Assembly: GCF_003325375.1 (NCBI RefSeq)
Contig: NZ_CP030862.1
Span: forward strand, 4,033,501 to 4,097,500
Origin: Streptomyces globosus
GTDB taxonomy: Bacteria; Actinomycetota; Actinomycetes; Streptomycetales; Streptomycetaceae
Direction of reading: 5' to 3'
DNA: 64,000 bases
Shown: positions 1 through 8,313 of the stretch, one piece after another
Layout of the letters: every line of letters starts with the position of its first letter
How positions within the stretch are numbered: position 1 is the first letter of the stretch
The notes under the pieces: generated by a model
Seen by the model: the letters and a program-made list of their open reading frames with translations, nothing else
Database searches by the model: none
Told to the model about the DNA's origin: nothing
Made by a program: the position numbers and the translations under genes

Positions 1-1126
1 GTTCGCCGCCACCGCGGCGATGGCGGCGGCCGCTGCCGTCGCCGCCGGCGATGCCACCCTCCTGGGCCTGCTGCTGGTCGCGGCGGGCGCCGGCGGGTCG
101 TCCGTCAACTCGGCGTCGGGGCGGCTGGTCATCGGCTGGTTCCCGCCCGGCCGGCGCGGGATGGCGATGGGGGTGCGGCAGGCGTCGCAGCCGGTGGGTA
201 CGGCGGTGGCCGCGGCGGCGCTGCCGCCGCTGGCCGACGGCGCGGGTGTGGGCGCGGCGTTCGGCCTGTGCGCGGTGCTGTGCGGGGTGACGGGCGCGGC
301 CATCGCCGTGTTCGCCGTGGACCCGCCGCGCCCGGGCGGCCCGGGCGGCCCGGTGCGCCGGGAGCAGCCCGGCGGGCCCGTGCCCGTGTCCGTGTCCCGG
401 GGCCGGGCGGTCGCGGCCCGGCCGCCGTCCCCGTACCGCCGCAGCGCCGGCGGCGGGCACCTGTGGCGGCTGCATGCCGTCGCGGCGGCGCTGTGCGTGC
501 CGCAGTTCGTGGTCACGGGTTTCGCGCTGCTGTTCCTGACGCAGGAGCGGGGCTGGTCCGCCGCCGCGGCCGGGACCGTCCTGGCCGCGGTGAACCTGGC
601 CGGGGCCGGGGTGCGGCTGCTGGCGGGGTGGTGGTCGGACGCGGTGGGCAGCCGGGTACGGCCGATGCGGTGGCTGGCCGTGGCGACGGCTGCGGACCTG
701 GCGCTGCTCGCGGCGGGCGCCGTGTGGCCGTCGGCGGCGGGTACGGCGGCCCTGCTGGCGGCGTCGGCGCTGACGGTCAGCACGAACGGCCTGCACAACA
801 CCGCGGTCGCGGAGTGTGCGGGCCCGGACTGGGCGGGCCGGGCCCTGGGCGTGCACGGGACGGGCCAGCACGTGGCGATCGTGCTGGTGCCGCCGTTGGC
901 GGGTGCGCTGATCACCGGCTTCGGTTTCGCTCCGGCGTTCGCGTCGGCCGCCTTGGCGGCCGTACTGGCGGTGGCCGTGCTCCCGAGGGCCGACGGGGCG
1001 GCCCGCTGGGCGGGCCCGGGCGCCGCAGCCCCGGGCACCGAAGCCCCCGGCACCGCGCCCGCCCCGCTCACCGGCGGCGCTTCTCCCTCAGGAAGCGGTG
1101 CAGCCGGCCCCACGGCCAGGCGTTGA
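1..1126 (+). CDS. MFS transporter, C-terminal part (5' end outside window)
   Basis: The reading frame is open from base 2 and has no start here, so the gene begins upstream of the window. About 375 residues are visible: runs of hydrophobic, Ala/Leu/Val-rich helices, a charged Arg/Pro-rich central loop (around 320-440) and then a second block of about six membrane helices. The WFPPGRRG and GVRQASQPVG segments and the later GWWSDAVGSR loop are typical of major facilitator transporters, which move small solutes across the cell membrane using ion gradients. The substrate cannot be told from this part. The 3' end overlaps the convergent polX gene by 59 bp, so there is no room for a separate terminator. 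Family assignment is firm, function open. Confidence 0.85.
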   Translation, partial: FAATAAMAAAAAVAAGDATLLGLLLVAAGAGGSSVNSASGRLVIGWFPPGRRGMAMGVRQASQPVGTAVAAAALPPLADGAGVGAAFGLCAVLCGVTGAAIAVFAVDPPRPGGPGGPVRREQPGGPVPVSVSRGRAVAARPPSPYRRSAGGGHLWRLHAVAAALCVPQFVVTGFALLFLTQERGWSAAAAGTVLAAVNLAGAGVRLLAGWWSDAVGSRVRPMRWLAVATAADLALLAAGAVWPSAAGTAALLAASALTVSTNGLHNTAVAECAGPDWAGRALGVHGTGQHVAIVLVPPLAGALITGFGFAPAFASAALAAVLAVAVLPRADGAARWAGPGAAAPGTEAPGTAPAPLTGGASPSGSGAAGPTARR

Positions 1127-2795
1127 CGACGTCCTCCTTCGTCAGCCAGCCGCGCTGCGCCGTGCCCACCCCGTACCGCAGGTAGGGCAGGTGGACGGTG
1201 GCGTGGGCGTCGGTGTTGACGGCGAACTTCACGCCGTGGCGCTTCGCCCGCAGGATGTCCTCGTCGCAGAGGTCGAGGCGCTCGGGGTGCGAGTTGACCT
1301 CCAGGGCGGTCCCGGTGCGGGCGCAGGCCGCGAAGACGGCGTCGAAGTCGGCGTCGACGCCGGGCCGGATGCCGAGCCGGCGGGTGGTCGGGTGCCCGAG
1401 GACGGCGACGTACGGGTTCTCGCAGGCGCGGATGATCCGGCTGGTCATGGCCTCCCGGGTCTGCCCGAAGTGGGAGTGGACGGAGGCGATGCACAGGTCG
1501 AAGCCGGCGAGGAAGTCGTCCGGCCAGTCCAGGCCGCCGTCCGGGCCGATGTTGAGTTCGGTGCCGTGCAGCAGCCGCATGCCGCGGAGCGTGCGGTCGA
1601 GGGCGCGGAGCCGATCCCGCTGGGCGAGGGCCTTCTCCTTCGTCATGCGCTGCATGGCGAGGTCGGGGGCGTGGTCGGTGACCGCGTAGTAGGCGTAGCC
1701 GCGGGCGGCGGCCGCGGCGGCCATGTCCTCCAGGGAGGCGAGGCCGTCGGTGAGGTCGGTGTGGGTGTGCAGGTCTCCGCGAATGTCGCGTTCGGTGACC
1801 AGCTCGGGCAGTTCGCCGCGGAGGGCGGCGGCGATCTCCCCGCGGTCCTCGCGCAGCGCCGGGGGGATCCAGGGCAGGCCGAGCCGGGCGTAGACGTCCT
1901 CCTCCGTCTCGGAGGCGAGGTTCTCGCCGGTCTCGGCGTCGAAGAGGCCGTACTCGGAGAGCTTGAGGCCGTGGCGGGCGGCGAGCTCGCGGGTGCGGAT
2001 GTTGTGGGCCTTGGAGCCGGTGAAGTACTGCAGGCCGGCGCCCCAGGAGGCGGGCGGCAGGACGCGCAGGTCGACCTGCACCCCGGAGGCGGTGCGGACG
2101 GAGGTCTTCTTCGCGCCGTGCGCGATGACCTCGGCGGTGGCGGGGAGGGCGGTGAGGGCCGCCATGAACGGTTCGGAGGTGTCGGCGGCGACGAGGACGT
2201 CGAGGTCGCCGATGGTCTCGCGCATCCGGCGCAGGCTGCCCGCGTACGTGCAGCGGACGCAGCCGGGGATGCGGGACAGCTCGGCGACGATCTCCTCGGC
2301 GAGCTCGGTGGCGGCGTCGAGGAGGATGCGGTCACCGGCCTGCCTGAGCAGGAGGATGCCGTGCCGGATGCTCTCCTCGGTGCGCTCGCCGAAGCCCTTG
2401 AGGTCGCGGAGCTTCTCGCCGCGCAGGGCCTCCTCCAGTTCCGCGACGGACGAGATGCCCAGGTCGCGGTGGAGGACGAGGGCCTTGCGCGGGCCCAGGC
2501 CGGGGATGCGGGTCAGTTCCCGCACGCCGGCCGGGACGGCCTCCCGGGAGGCCTCCACCTCGGGGATCCGGCCGGTGCGCAGGTACTCCAGCACCTTGTC
2601 GGCGATGGAGCGGCCGACGTGCGGGATGTCCATGAGGCCCTTGGCGTCGAGCTGCGCGATGTCGACCGGGTGGCCGCCGATGGCGCGGGCGGCCTTCTCG
2701 TAGGCGCGGGCCTTGAAGGCGTCCTGGCCGCTGATGGCGATCAGCTCGGCGTACTCCCGCAGCAGCGCCTCGACCCTGTCGTTGGCCCGGCTCAT
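1068..2795 (-). CDS. polX: DNA polymerase/3'-5' exonuclease PolX
   Basis: 575 aa, normal length for bacterial family X polymerases. An N-terminal helical part (SRANDRVEALLREYA) and helix-hairpin-helix segments (PHVGRSIADKVLEYL; RIPGLGPRKALVLH) are followed by the nucleotidyltransferase fold with AGSLRR and the metal-binding GDLDVLV. A C-terminal PHP phosphoesterase domain (GDLHTHTDLTDG, AVTDHAPD, later SVHSHFG) follows. In this family the protein fills short gaps in base-excision repair and the PHP domain supplies Mn-dependent 3'-5' exonuclease activity. The frame is open about 350 bp further upstream, but family N-termini align with the ATG used here. A GGAGG lies only about one base before that ATG, which is unusually close. 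A perfect 13-bp inverted repeat lies 30 bp upstream, in the likely leader. Confidence 0.9.
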   Translation of the reverse strand: MSRANDRVEALLREYAELIAISGQDAFKARAYEKAARAIGGHPVDIAQLDAKGLMDIPHVGRSIADKVLEYLRTGRIPEVEASREAVPAGVRELTRIPGLGPRKALVLHRDLGISSVAELEEALRGEKLRDLKGFGERTEESIRHGILLLRQAGDRILLDAATELAEEIVAELSRIPGCVRCTYAGSLRRMRETIGDLDVLVAADTSEPFMAALTALPATAEVIAHGAKKTSVRTASGVQVDLRVLPPASWGAGLQYFTGSKAHNIRTRELAARHGLKLSEYGLFDAETGENLASETEEDVYARLGLPWIPPALREDRGEIAAALRGELPELVTERDIRGDLHTHTDLTDGLASLEDMAAAAAARGYAYYAVTDHAPDLAMQRMTKEKALAQRDRLRALDRTLRGMRLLHGTELNIGPDGGLDWPDDFLAGFDLCIASVHSHFGQTREAMTSRIIRACENPYVAVLGHPTTRRLGIRPGVDADFDAVFAACARTGTALEVNSHPERLDLCDEDILRAKRHGVKFAVNTDAHATVHLPYLRYGVGTAQRGWLTKEDVVNAWPWGRLHRFLREKRRR

Positions 2796-3172
2796 ACCTC
2801 CAGGTTGCCCCCGCGGGGCGGGGCGCCGCCCGCCGGGGGCCCGGCGGGCGGCGGCGGGGGGCGGCACGCGGCGCGTCGGGCGGCCCCGGCCACGGGACTC
2901 CGGGCGTGGGGAGTTGAGGTACAGGAAATCCCGATGAGATTGATCTTGGTCTCCAGGCAGTCGCGTACGGCAGAGTACGGGCAGCCGGGGGTGGCACCAG
3001 GGGTGCTTGGCGGTGAAAGCCGTGACCCGTGGTCTGGCCGCGGGGCGACGCTCGTGCAGCGAGGCCGCGGCTTGACGCCCGGAGAGCCCTCGCCCCGGGC
3101 CGGAGGGAATGTCATCCGTTGGCTGTGAGCCCACCGGTGGCCGCACCACAGGGGACGGAGCTGTGCGTGGGG
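2796..3172. other. Intergenic region upstream of polX, no gene seen
   Basis: 377 bp between the start of polX and the end of the SDR gene, both on the minus strand, so it should hold the polX promoter and leader and the SDR terminator. Frames open here lack family resemblance and continue into neighbours. A short plus-strand ORF starting at 2935 has only a weak ribosome site. I see the inverted repeat listed separately at 2825-2852 and a small palindrome CCACCGGTGG near 3130. No RNA family is recognised. Confidence 0.5.
2825..2852. repeat. Perfect 13-bp inverted repeat in the polX leader
   Basis: The arm GCCGCCCGCCGGG is followed after two bases by its exact reverse complement. It ends 30 bp before the polX ATG, so in the polX transcript it could fold into a very stable hairpin just upstream of the ribosome site. 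It could affect translation, act as a terminator for transcripts from upstream, or simply be GC-rich chance. No T-run follows on the minus strand. Confidence 0.5.
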
Positions 3173-4051
3173 TTATCGTCGGCCGACGGCTCCCTTCGGG
3201 TAGTGGCGGCGCAGGTTGGCGGCGAGGACGCGGTCGAGCGTACGGTCGGACAGGAACCGGCCCAGGCTCATGATCAAGGCAGCATCCCGGCCGGCGGTGT
3301 AGCGGGTGCGCGGTCTGCGGGTTGTCACGGCCTTCGCGATCACCTGGGCGGCGGCGTCAGCGGTCAGGCCCGACGCGGTGCCCGAGGCCATCAACTTGTT
3401 GTTCGCTTGGACCAGACCGCCGTAGCGCTCGTCCTGCTCCGGCGTCATCTGGGCAGCCAGGTGGTTCGCTGTTGCGATCCCGCGGGCGGCGATCTCCGTG
3501 CGGACGCCGCCGGGCTCGACCACGACGACCTGTACGCCCAGCGGCGCGACCTCCCGGCGGAGTGAGTCGCTTACTGCCTCCAGGGCGAACTTCGCGCCGG
3601 CGTAAGCGCCGTATGTTGCCATGGCGTACCTGCCGCCGACCGAGCTGATGTTGATCACGCGGCCCTTGCTGCGCAGCAGGGCGGGCAGGAGTGCCTGAAT
3701 GACGGCGATGTGGCCGAACAGGTTGACTTCGAACGCCTGCCGCCACTGCGCCATCGGCAGGACTTCGACCGGGGCGTTCACCTGGACGCCGGCGTTGTTC
3801 ACGAGCGCGTGCAGCGCGCGCGGGTCTCCGGCGACCCGCGCGGCGAGTGCCTCCACGTGCGCGGACTTGGTGATGTCGAGGATGACGGGCTCGATGCCGG
3901 CGGATCGGATGGCGTCGGCGTCACGGTCGCGTCGCACGCCGGCCAGCACGTGGAAGCCCCGACGAGCCAGTTCGCGGGCGGCTGCCGCACCCATGCCCGT
4001 GGAGGCTCCGGTCACGACGACCAGCCTCTGTGTTTCAGATGACGTTGTCAC
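3173..4051 (-). CDS. SDR family oxidoreductase
   Basis: 292 aa classical short-chain dehydrogenase. The N-terminal TGASTGMG binds the NAD(P) phosphate, NNAG follows at about residue 90, and the catalytic Ser and YxxxK are in NISSVGGRYAMATYGAYAGAK. The PGGVRTE segment after the catalytic helix is also typical. It should reduce or oxidise a small carbonyl/alcohol substrate in the cytoplasm; the substrate cannot be predicted. The GTG at 4051 starts the protein about ten residues before the Rossmann strand. It is divergent from a TetR regulator 39 bp away, and one of two TGAC-N3-GTCA palindromes overlaps its start codon, so it is very probably repressed by that regulator. Codon use is slightly less GC-biased than in its neighbours. 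Confidence 0.9.
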   Translation of the reverse strand: MTTSSETQRLVVVTGASTGMGAAAARELARRGFHVLAGVRRDRDADAIRSAGIEPVILDITKSAHVEALAARVAGDPRALHALVNNAGVQVNAPVEVLPMAQWRQAFEVNLFGHIAVIQALLPALLRSKGRVINISSVGGRYAMATYGAYAGAKFALEAVSDSLRREVAPLGVQVVVVEPGGVRTEIAARGIATANHLAAQMTPEQDERYGGLVQANNKLMASGTASGLTADAAAQVIAKAVTTRRPRTRYTAGRDAALIMSLGRFLSDRTLDRVLAANLRRHYPKGAVGRR

Positions 4052-4085
4052 CTTAGTGACGCTACCAGCACAGATGACACTGTCA
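4040..4085. promoter_or_regulatory. Twin TetR-type operators between SDR gene and regulator
   Basis: Two perfect palindromes of the form TGAC-N3-GTCA lie at 4040-4050 (TGACGTTGTCA) and 4075-4085 (TGACACTGTCA). Both are preceded by GA and share the wider core GATGACNNTGTCA. Their centres are 35 bp apart. The first covers the GTG of the SDR gene and the second ends 6 bp before the first ATG of the TetR gene. This is the standard layout for a TetR protein that represses both itself and the divergent gene. That the adjacent TetR binds here is inferred. Confidence 0.75.
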
Positions 4086-4090
4086 ACTGT

Positions 4091-4753
4091 ATGATGCAGG
4101 TCATGGCCACTCGTGCGGAATCCGCCGCCCTCACCCGCCGCGCTCTGCTCGACGCGGCCGCCGACCTCCTCGACCTCGGCGGCCCCGAAGCCGTCACCCT
4201 GCGCGAGGTGAGCGCGCGGGCAGGCGTGACACGGGGAGCTCCGTACCGGCACTTCACGGGCAAGGACAGCCTGCTGACCGCCCTCGCGACCGAGAGCTGG
4301 GAACGGATCGCCGACCAGGTCCACACCCTGCGGACCGATCCGGCCCTGTCGGGCTCCGACAAGCTGCGCGGTGCTCTCCGCGCCCTCATCGGCGTCGGCC
4401 GGGACCAGCCTCACCTGTACCAGATGTTGTTCAGGCGCCACGGACACCGTCCTGAGGAACTTGGTGAAGGACTCGATCGCGTCCGACGCCGGCTGTGCGC
4501 GCCGGCGGGCGCCCCAGCCGCAGACCGCATCCGCGCGGCCGGGCGCTTCCAGGAAGAGTTCCTGATCATCGTCACCGACCTCGTCGGGGAGCGGAACGCC
4601 AGGCACTACGGCGCCCTGCTGCTCGCCAGCGCCCACGGCATCGCTGACATGGAACTCACCGGCCACTTCAGCACAGACAGCCTGCGCACCACCTCCGACG
4701 AGCTGGTCGACACCCTCGTCCGCATGGTCACGGACGCCGGCGAGACGACATAG
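4091..4753 (+). CDS. TetR/AcrR family transcriptional regulator
   Basis: 220 aa. The N-terminal TetR DNA-binding domain is clear: TRRALLDAAADLLDLGG, then the helix-turn-helix TLREVSARAGVTRGAPYRHFTGKD at about residues 36-59. The C-terminal all-helical ligand domain resembles the WHG (TetR_C_13) type. It should be a ligand-responsive repressor of the divergent SDR gene. The first ATG (4091) lies directly after an operator half-site, so the transcript may be leaderless. The ATG at 4103 has a GCAGG upstream and is a good alternative, giving 216 aa. The inducer is unknown. Confidence 0.88.
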   Translation: MMQVMATRAESAALTRRALLDAAADLLDLGGPEAVTLREVSARAGVTRGAPYRHFTGKDSLLTALATESWERIADQVHTLRTDPALSGSDKLRGALRALIGVGRDQPHLYQMLFRRHGHRPEELGEGLDRVRRRLCAPAGAPAADRIRAAGRFQEEFLIIVTDLVGERNARHYGALLLASAHGIADMELTGHFSTDSLRTTSDELVDTLVRMVTDAGETT

Positions 4754-4804
4754 CAGCGCCCACGCCCCGTCGAGGGCGGGCGAGCGCTGCCGGGGTCAGC
4801 TGTT

Positions 4805-5099
4805 TCAGGTCTGTGGCCAGCGGGTTCGCCTGATGTCGACGCCGAGAAGGTCCAGCAGATGCAACTGGACGCCGCATGGCGGGGAAGTCCTCGTCGTGGC
4901 CGGCTTCGCGGTAGGCGCCGTGCACGGACATGCCGGTCATGTCCCAGTGCAGCCGGGAACAGTCGATGCCGGACTCGGCGATCGCGGGGGCTCCGACAGT
5001 ACCGGCCGGCATCTCCGGATGCAGGGCGATCGCGTCCAGGGCGCGGGCCGGCCGATCGTCGTTGAACAGGTCCGCCTCGATCCCGAATACCCTCTCCAC
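4805..5099 (-). pseudogene. Degenerate transposase remnant (IS4/IS1634-like)
   Basis: The reading frame from the ATG at 5099 begins like transposases of the IS1634/DUF4277 type: VFGIEADLFNDDR, ARALDAIA, AIAESGIDCSRLHWDMT. It loses resemblance after about 75 residues. A second frame then gives a short C-terminus-like stretch (QLHLLDLLGVDIRRTRWPQ) ending at 4805, which suggests an internal deletion plus frameshift that joined the two ends of the original gene. Full-length members exceed 400 aa, so this cannot be active. No terminal inverted repeats or target duplication are evident. It sits in the otherwise gene-free gap between the TetR and CapA-like genes. The family call rests on motif memory and the C-terminal part is inference. 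Confidence 0.6.
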
Positions 5100-5121
5100 C
5101 GCCGGGGACTAGCCTGGAGGC

Positions 5122-6258
5122 ATGGGTCGCGGTCCGGTCACCCTGGCGCTGTGCGGTGACGTCATGCTGGGGCGCGGTATCGACCAGATCCTGCCGCACC
5201 CGGGCAACCCCGCCCTGCGCGAGGGCGGGATGGCGGACGCCCGCGGGTACGTGGCCCTGGCGGAGGCGGCGCACGGCCCGCTGCCCGCCCTGCCGGTCGG
5301 GTTCGGCTGGCCGTGGGGCGAGGCACTGGCCGCTCTGGACGGGGCGGCACCGGACGCGCGGATCGTCAACCTGGAGACGGGGGTGACCCTGAGCGGGGAC
5401 TTCGCGCCGGGCAAGGCCGTCCACTACCGGATGCACCCGCGGAACCTGCCCTGTCTGGCGGCGGTGCGCCCGGACGTGTGCGTGCTGGCGAACAACCATG
5501 TCATGGACTTCGGCCGGCGGGGGCTGCGCGAGACGCTCCGCGTCCTGGCCCGGGCCGGGCTGCGGACGGCGGGTGCGGGGCGGGACGGCGAGTCCGCGGG
5601 GCGGGCGGCGGAGGTCCCCCTCGGCGGCGGCCACCGCCTGACGGTCCTCGCGTTCGGGATGCCGTCCAGCGGCATCCCGCCCGAGTGGGCGGCGACCGGC
5701 CGCCGGGCGGGCGTGGCGTACGTGGACACGCCGGACGGTCCGGCCGCGCGCGCCCTGGCCGAGCGCGTCCGGGAGGAGAAGCGGCCCGGCGACATCGCGG
5801 TGGTGTCGGTGCACTGGGGCTCCAACTGGGGGTACGGGGTCCCCGCCGGCCGGGCCGCGTTCGCCCGGGCCCTCGTGGACGCCGGCGCGGACGTCGTGCA
5901 CGGCCACTCCTCCCACCACGCGCGGCCGCTGGAGCTGTACCGGGGGAAGCTGATCCTGCACGGCTGCGGCGACTTCGTCGACGACTACGAGGGCATCGGC
6001 GGCTACGAGCGCTACCGCGACGACCTGCGCCCGCTGTACCTGGCCGCCCTGGACCCGGACACGGGGCGGCTGGAGAGCCTGCGCATCACCGTGTTCCGGC
6101 CGCTCGCCCTGCGGCTGCACCGGGCCCCCGCCGAGGACGCCGCCTGGCTGCGGGAGCTGCTGGAGCGCACCGGCCGGGGGCTGCGTACGGCGGGCGGAGG
6201 CGGGGACGGGGGCGGGGGCGGCGGGGATCCGGCGTCCTGGACCTTCGTACCGGCGTGA
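5122..6258 (+). CDS. CapA family protein (PGA_cap metallophosphatase fold)
   Basis: 378 aa. It carries the set of conserved blocks of the CapA/PgsA poly-gamma-glutamate family: CGDVMLGRG at the N-terminus, VNLETGVT at about 76, LANNHVMDFG at about 123, SVHWGSNWGYG at about 232 and VHGHSSHHARPLE at about 260. These include the Asp, Asn and His ligands of a two-metal phosphoesterase centre. In Bacillus the relative takes part in making or exporting poly-gamma-glutamate capsule. Here there is no signal peptide or membrane helix and no pgsBC-type partner nearby, so a cytoplasmic hydrolase of unknown substrate is more likely. A Gly-rich low-complexity stretch precedes the C-terminus. ATG 5122 follows a GGAGG. 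Confidence 0.88.
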   Translation: MGRGPVTLALCGDVMLGRGIDQILPHPGNPALREGGMADARGYVALAEAAHGPLPALPVGFGWPWGEALAALDGAAPDARIVNLETGVTLSGDFAPGKAVHYRMHPRNLPCLAAVRPDVCVLANNHVMDFGRRGLRETLRVLARAGLRTAGAGRDGESAGRAAEVPLGGGHRLTVLAFGMPSSGIPPEWAATGRRAGVAYVDTPDGPAARALAERVREEKRPGDIAVVSVHWGSNWGYGVPAGRAAFARALVDAGADVVHGHSSHHARPLELYRGKLILHGCGDFVDDYEGIGGYERYRDDLRPLYLAALDPDTGRLESLRITVFRPLALRLHRAPAEDAAWLRELLERTGRGLRTAGGGGDGGGGGGDPASWTFVPA

Positions 6259-6410
6259 GCCCGCCGCCCGCCCAAGTGGTTTACGGCCAAGGTGACTTGG
6301 CGGGCGTACGGTCCTCGGCCAGTCGGCCGCGGGGGCGGGCGGGCCTGCTGTCGCCGGAAGTGGCGGGCGGGCACACTGATCGCGACCGGAAGCGAATCCG
6401 AGGAGTGGCC

Positions 6411-7358
6411 GTGCCCGTGCGCCCCGTACCGATCATCATCGACTGCGATCCCGGGCACGACGACGCCCTCGCGATCATGCTGGCGGCGGGTGATCCGAGC
6501 GTCGAGCTGCTTGCCGTCACGACGGTCGCGGGCAACCAGACCCTCCCCAAGACCACGCTGAACGCGCTGCGGGTGTGCACGGTCGCCGGGATCACCGGGG
6601 TGCCGGTCGCCGCGGGCTGCGACCGGCCGCTGGTGCAGCCGCTGGCGGTCGCGGCCGACGTGCACGGCGTGTCCGGCCTCGACGGGCCGGGCTTCCCGGC
6701 GCCCTCCGTGGACACCGTGCCCGAGCACGCCGTGGACCTCATCCATCGGATCCTCGCCGGGCACCCCGAGCCGGTGGTGCTCGTCCCGACCGGGCCGCTG
6801 ACCAACATCGCGCTGCTGCTGACCCGCCACCCCGGGGACGCCGGGCGCATCCGGGAGATCGTTCTCATGGGCGGTTCGGCGGGGCGCGGCAACCGCACGC
6901 CGTCCGCGGAGTTCAACGTGCTGACCGATCCGGAGGCCGCGGACATCGTCTTCCGCAGCGGGGTGCCGCTGACGATGTGCGGGCTGGACGTGACGCACCA
7001 GGCGCTGGCGACGCCCGAGGTGGTGTCCCGCTTCGCGGGGATGGGGACGCCGCTCGGCGAGGTCTGCGCGGGGCTGCTGACGTTCTTCGCGGGCACCTAC
7101 CGCGAGCTGTACGGTTTCGCGCACCCGCCGCTGCACGACCCGGTGGCGGTGGCCCGGGTGATCGACCCGGGCATCGTGGGGTGCGTCGACGCGAACGTCG
7201 TGGTGGAGCTGTCGGGCCGGTACACGCGGGGTGCCACGGTGGTGGACCTGCTCGGGCAGACCGGCCGGCCGGTGAACGCGCGGGTGGCGACGACCCTGGA
7301 CGCCGACCGGTTCTGGGACCGGGTCGTCGCCGCCGTCAGCGCGCTCGGGGCCGCCTAG
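6411..7358 (+). CDS. Nucleoside hydrolase (IUNH family)
   Basis: 315 aa, standard length. The calcium-binding signature DCDPGHDDA lies at residues 11-19, followed by AVTTVAGNQ, VLVPTGPLTNIA, MGGS and the second Asp in HPPLHDPVAVA near residue 240. These enzymes split ribonucleosides into base and ribose for salvage. The HDP motif supports a pyrimidine- or purine-preferring hydrolase, but specificity cannot be read. GTG 6411 is chosen because a GAGGAG lies 6-7 bases upstream and the Asp-rich motif must be near the N-terminus. The frame continues upstream inside the capA-like gene and is not used. The 3' end overlaps the convergent Rieske gene by 4 bp. Confidence 0.92.
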   Translation: MPVRPVPIIIDCDPGHDDALAIMLAAGDPSVELLAVTTVAGNQTLPKTTLNALRVCTVAGITGVPVAAGCDRPLVQPLAVAADVHGVSGLDGPGFPAPSVDTVPEHAVDLIHRILAGHPEPVVLVPTGPLTNIALLLTRHPGDAGRIREIVLMGGSAGRGNRTPSAEFNVLTDPEAADIVFRSGVPLTMCGLDVTHQALATPEVVSRFAGMGTPLGEVCAGLLTFFAGTYRELYGFAHPPLHDPVAVARVIDPGIVGCVDANVVVELSGRYTRGATVVDLLGQTGRPVNARVATTLDADRFWDRVVAAVSALGAA

Positions 7359-7810
7359 GCCAGCGAGATGCTGTCCCCGTCGACGGTGATTTCGGCCGGG
7401 GCCAGCGGGCGGGTGGCGGGTCCGCCGGCGACAGAGCCGTCGGAGACCTTGAACAGGCTCTGGTGGCAGGGGCAGACGATGTTGCCGTCGGCGACGGAGG
7501 CGACGGAGCAGCCCTGGTGGGTGCAGGTGGCGGAGAACGCCTTGAACTGGCCGGGCGTGGGCTGGGTGACGACGACCTTGCGGTCCTTGAACACCTTTCC
7601 GCCGCCGACCGGTATGTCCGAGGTCCGGGCGAGCGTGCCGCCGCCTCCGGCGCCGCCCGCCGCGGGGTCCCCGGCGGGCGGGGCGCCCTGGGCGCCGGAG
7701 GCGTCCGGGGCCTGGGAGCCGCCGTCGCCGCCGCAGGCCGTCAGTGCGGCGCCGGCGAGCGTGGCGGCGCCCGCCGCGAGGACCGTGCGCCGGCGTGTCG
7801 TGTCGCCCAT
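7355..7810 (-). CDS. Rieske (2Fe-2S) lipoprotein with Tat-type signal
   Basis: 151 aa. The N-terminus has consecutive arginines (TTRRRTVLAAG) followed by a hydrophobic stretch and the lipobox LTAC with Cys26, so export by the Tat route and lipid anchoring are likely. A Gly/Pro/Ala linker follows. The C-terminal half is a Rieske domain with both cluster motifs, CTHQGC and CPCHQS, which bind the iron-sulfur centre with two Cys and two His. It should be an extracytoplasmic electron carrier. It is not next to cytochrome bc genes, so its partner is unknown; such stand-alone Rieske lipoproteins are common in streptomycetes. A GGAGA precedes the ATG. Confidence 0.9.
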   Translation of the reverse strand: MGDTTRRRTVLAAGAATLAGAALTACGGDGGSQAPDASGAQGAPPAGDPAAGGAGGGGTLARTSDIPVGGGKVFKDRKVVVTQPTPGQFKAFSATCTHQGCSVASVADGNIVCPCHQSLFKVSDGSVAGGPATRPLAPAEITVDGDSISLA

Positions 7811-7941
7811 ACCGTTCTCCTTCTCGTCCTGTGTGCAGGCCGGGGCATCGTCTGCTCCCCGGTCTCAGGAGGTACACGCCCGGTGGGCGCGCGCGGTTCA
7901 CCGGACGGCAGGGGAACTTGCGGTCGAGCGGCGTCCGGTGG

Positions 7942-8313
7942 TCAGCCCGCCTCCTCGGGCAGCGTGTCGTGGACGGTGAACAGCGTGCCCGCCCCGGTGA
8001 TCTCGAAAAGCCGGGCCACGGCGGGCCGGATCCCGGCGAGTTCCAGCGTGCTTCCTGCGGCGAGCGCGTCGAGCCGCCCCTGGAGCAGGGTGTTGAGCCC
8101 GGTGGAGTCGCAGAACTCCAGGCCGGTGCAGTCCACGAGGACGCGTGCGGCGCCCCCGGCGAGCGCCTGCCCGATCGCGTCCCGCAGCGGCTGCGGTCCG
8201 TCGTGGTCCAGTTCCCCGGACAGGGCGACGACCGCGATCGGGCCCCTCCGGCTCAGCTCCGCGGTGAATCCGTGCCCGCCGCCCCCGCCCGTCCCGTGCG
8301 CGTCTGCTGCCAT
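7942..8313 (-). CDS. STAS domain protein, anti-sigma factor antagonist-like
   Basis: 123 aa with one STAS domain: strand-rich start (IAVVALSGELDHDG), then VLVDCTGLEFCDSTGLNTLL with the phosphorylatable Ser of the DSTGL motif, and a C-terminal LAGIRPAVARLFEITG helix. Such proteins bind anti-sigma factor kinases when unphosphorylated and release a sigma factor. No anti-sigma or sigma gene is adjacent, so the partner must be elsewhere. The ATG at 8313 is chosen because GAGGA lies 5 bases upstream and the STAS fold starts about 20 residues later. The longer frame upstream is Gly/Arg-rich and not family-like. Confidence 0.88.
   Translation of the reverse strand: MAADAHGTGGGGGHGFTAELSRRGPIAVVALSGELDHDGPQPLRDAIGQALAGGAARVLVDCTGLEFCDSTGLNTLLQGRLDALAAGSTLELAGIRPAVARLFEITGAGTLFTVHDTLPEEAG

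Noticed and set aside
2935-3128. Short plus-strand ORF starting MRLILVSRQS, considered as a leader peptide
   Set aside because: It resembles the start of actinobacterial cysteine leader peptides only superficially, does not end in Cys, and no cognate gene follows on that strand.
4728-5099. 123-aa transposase-like ORF as a working gene
   Set aside because: Far too short for the family, resemblance breaks off midway, and the rest continues in another frame.
6264-6292. Inverted repeat CCAAGT...ACTTGG upstream of the nucleoside hydrolase
   Set aside because: A six-base arm with a 17-base gap is near chance level and I see no supporting context.
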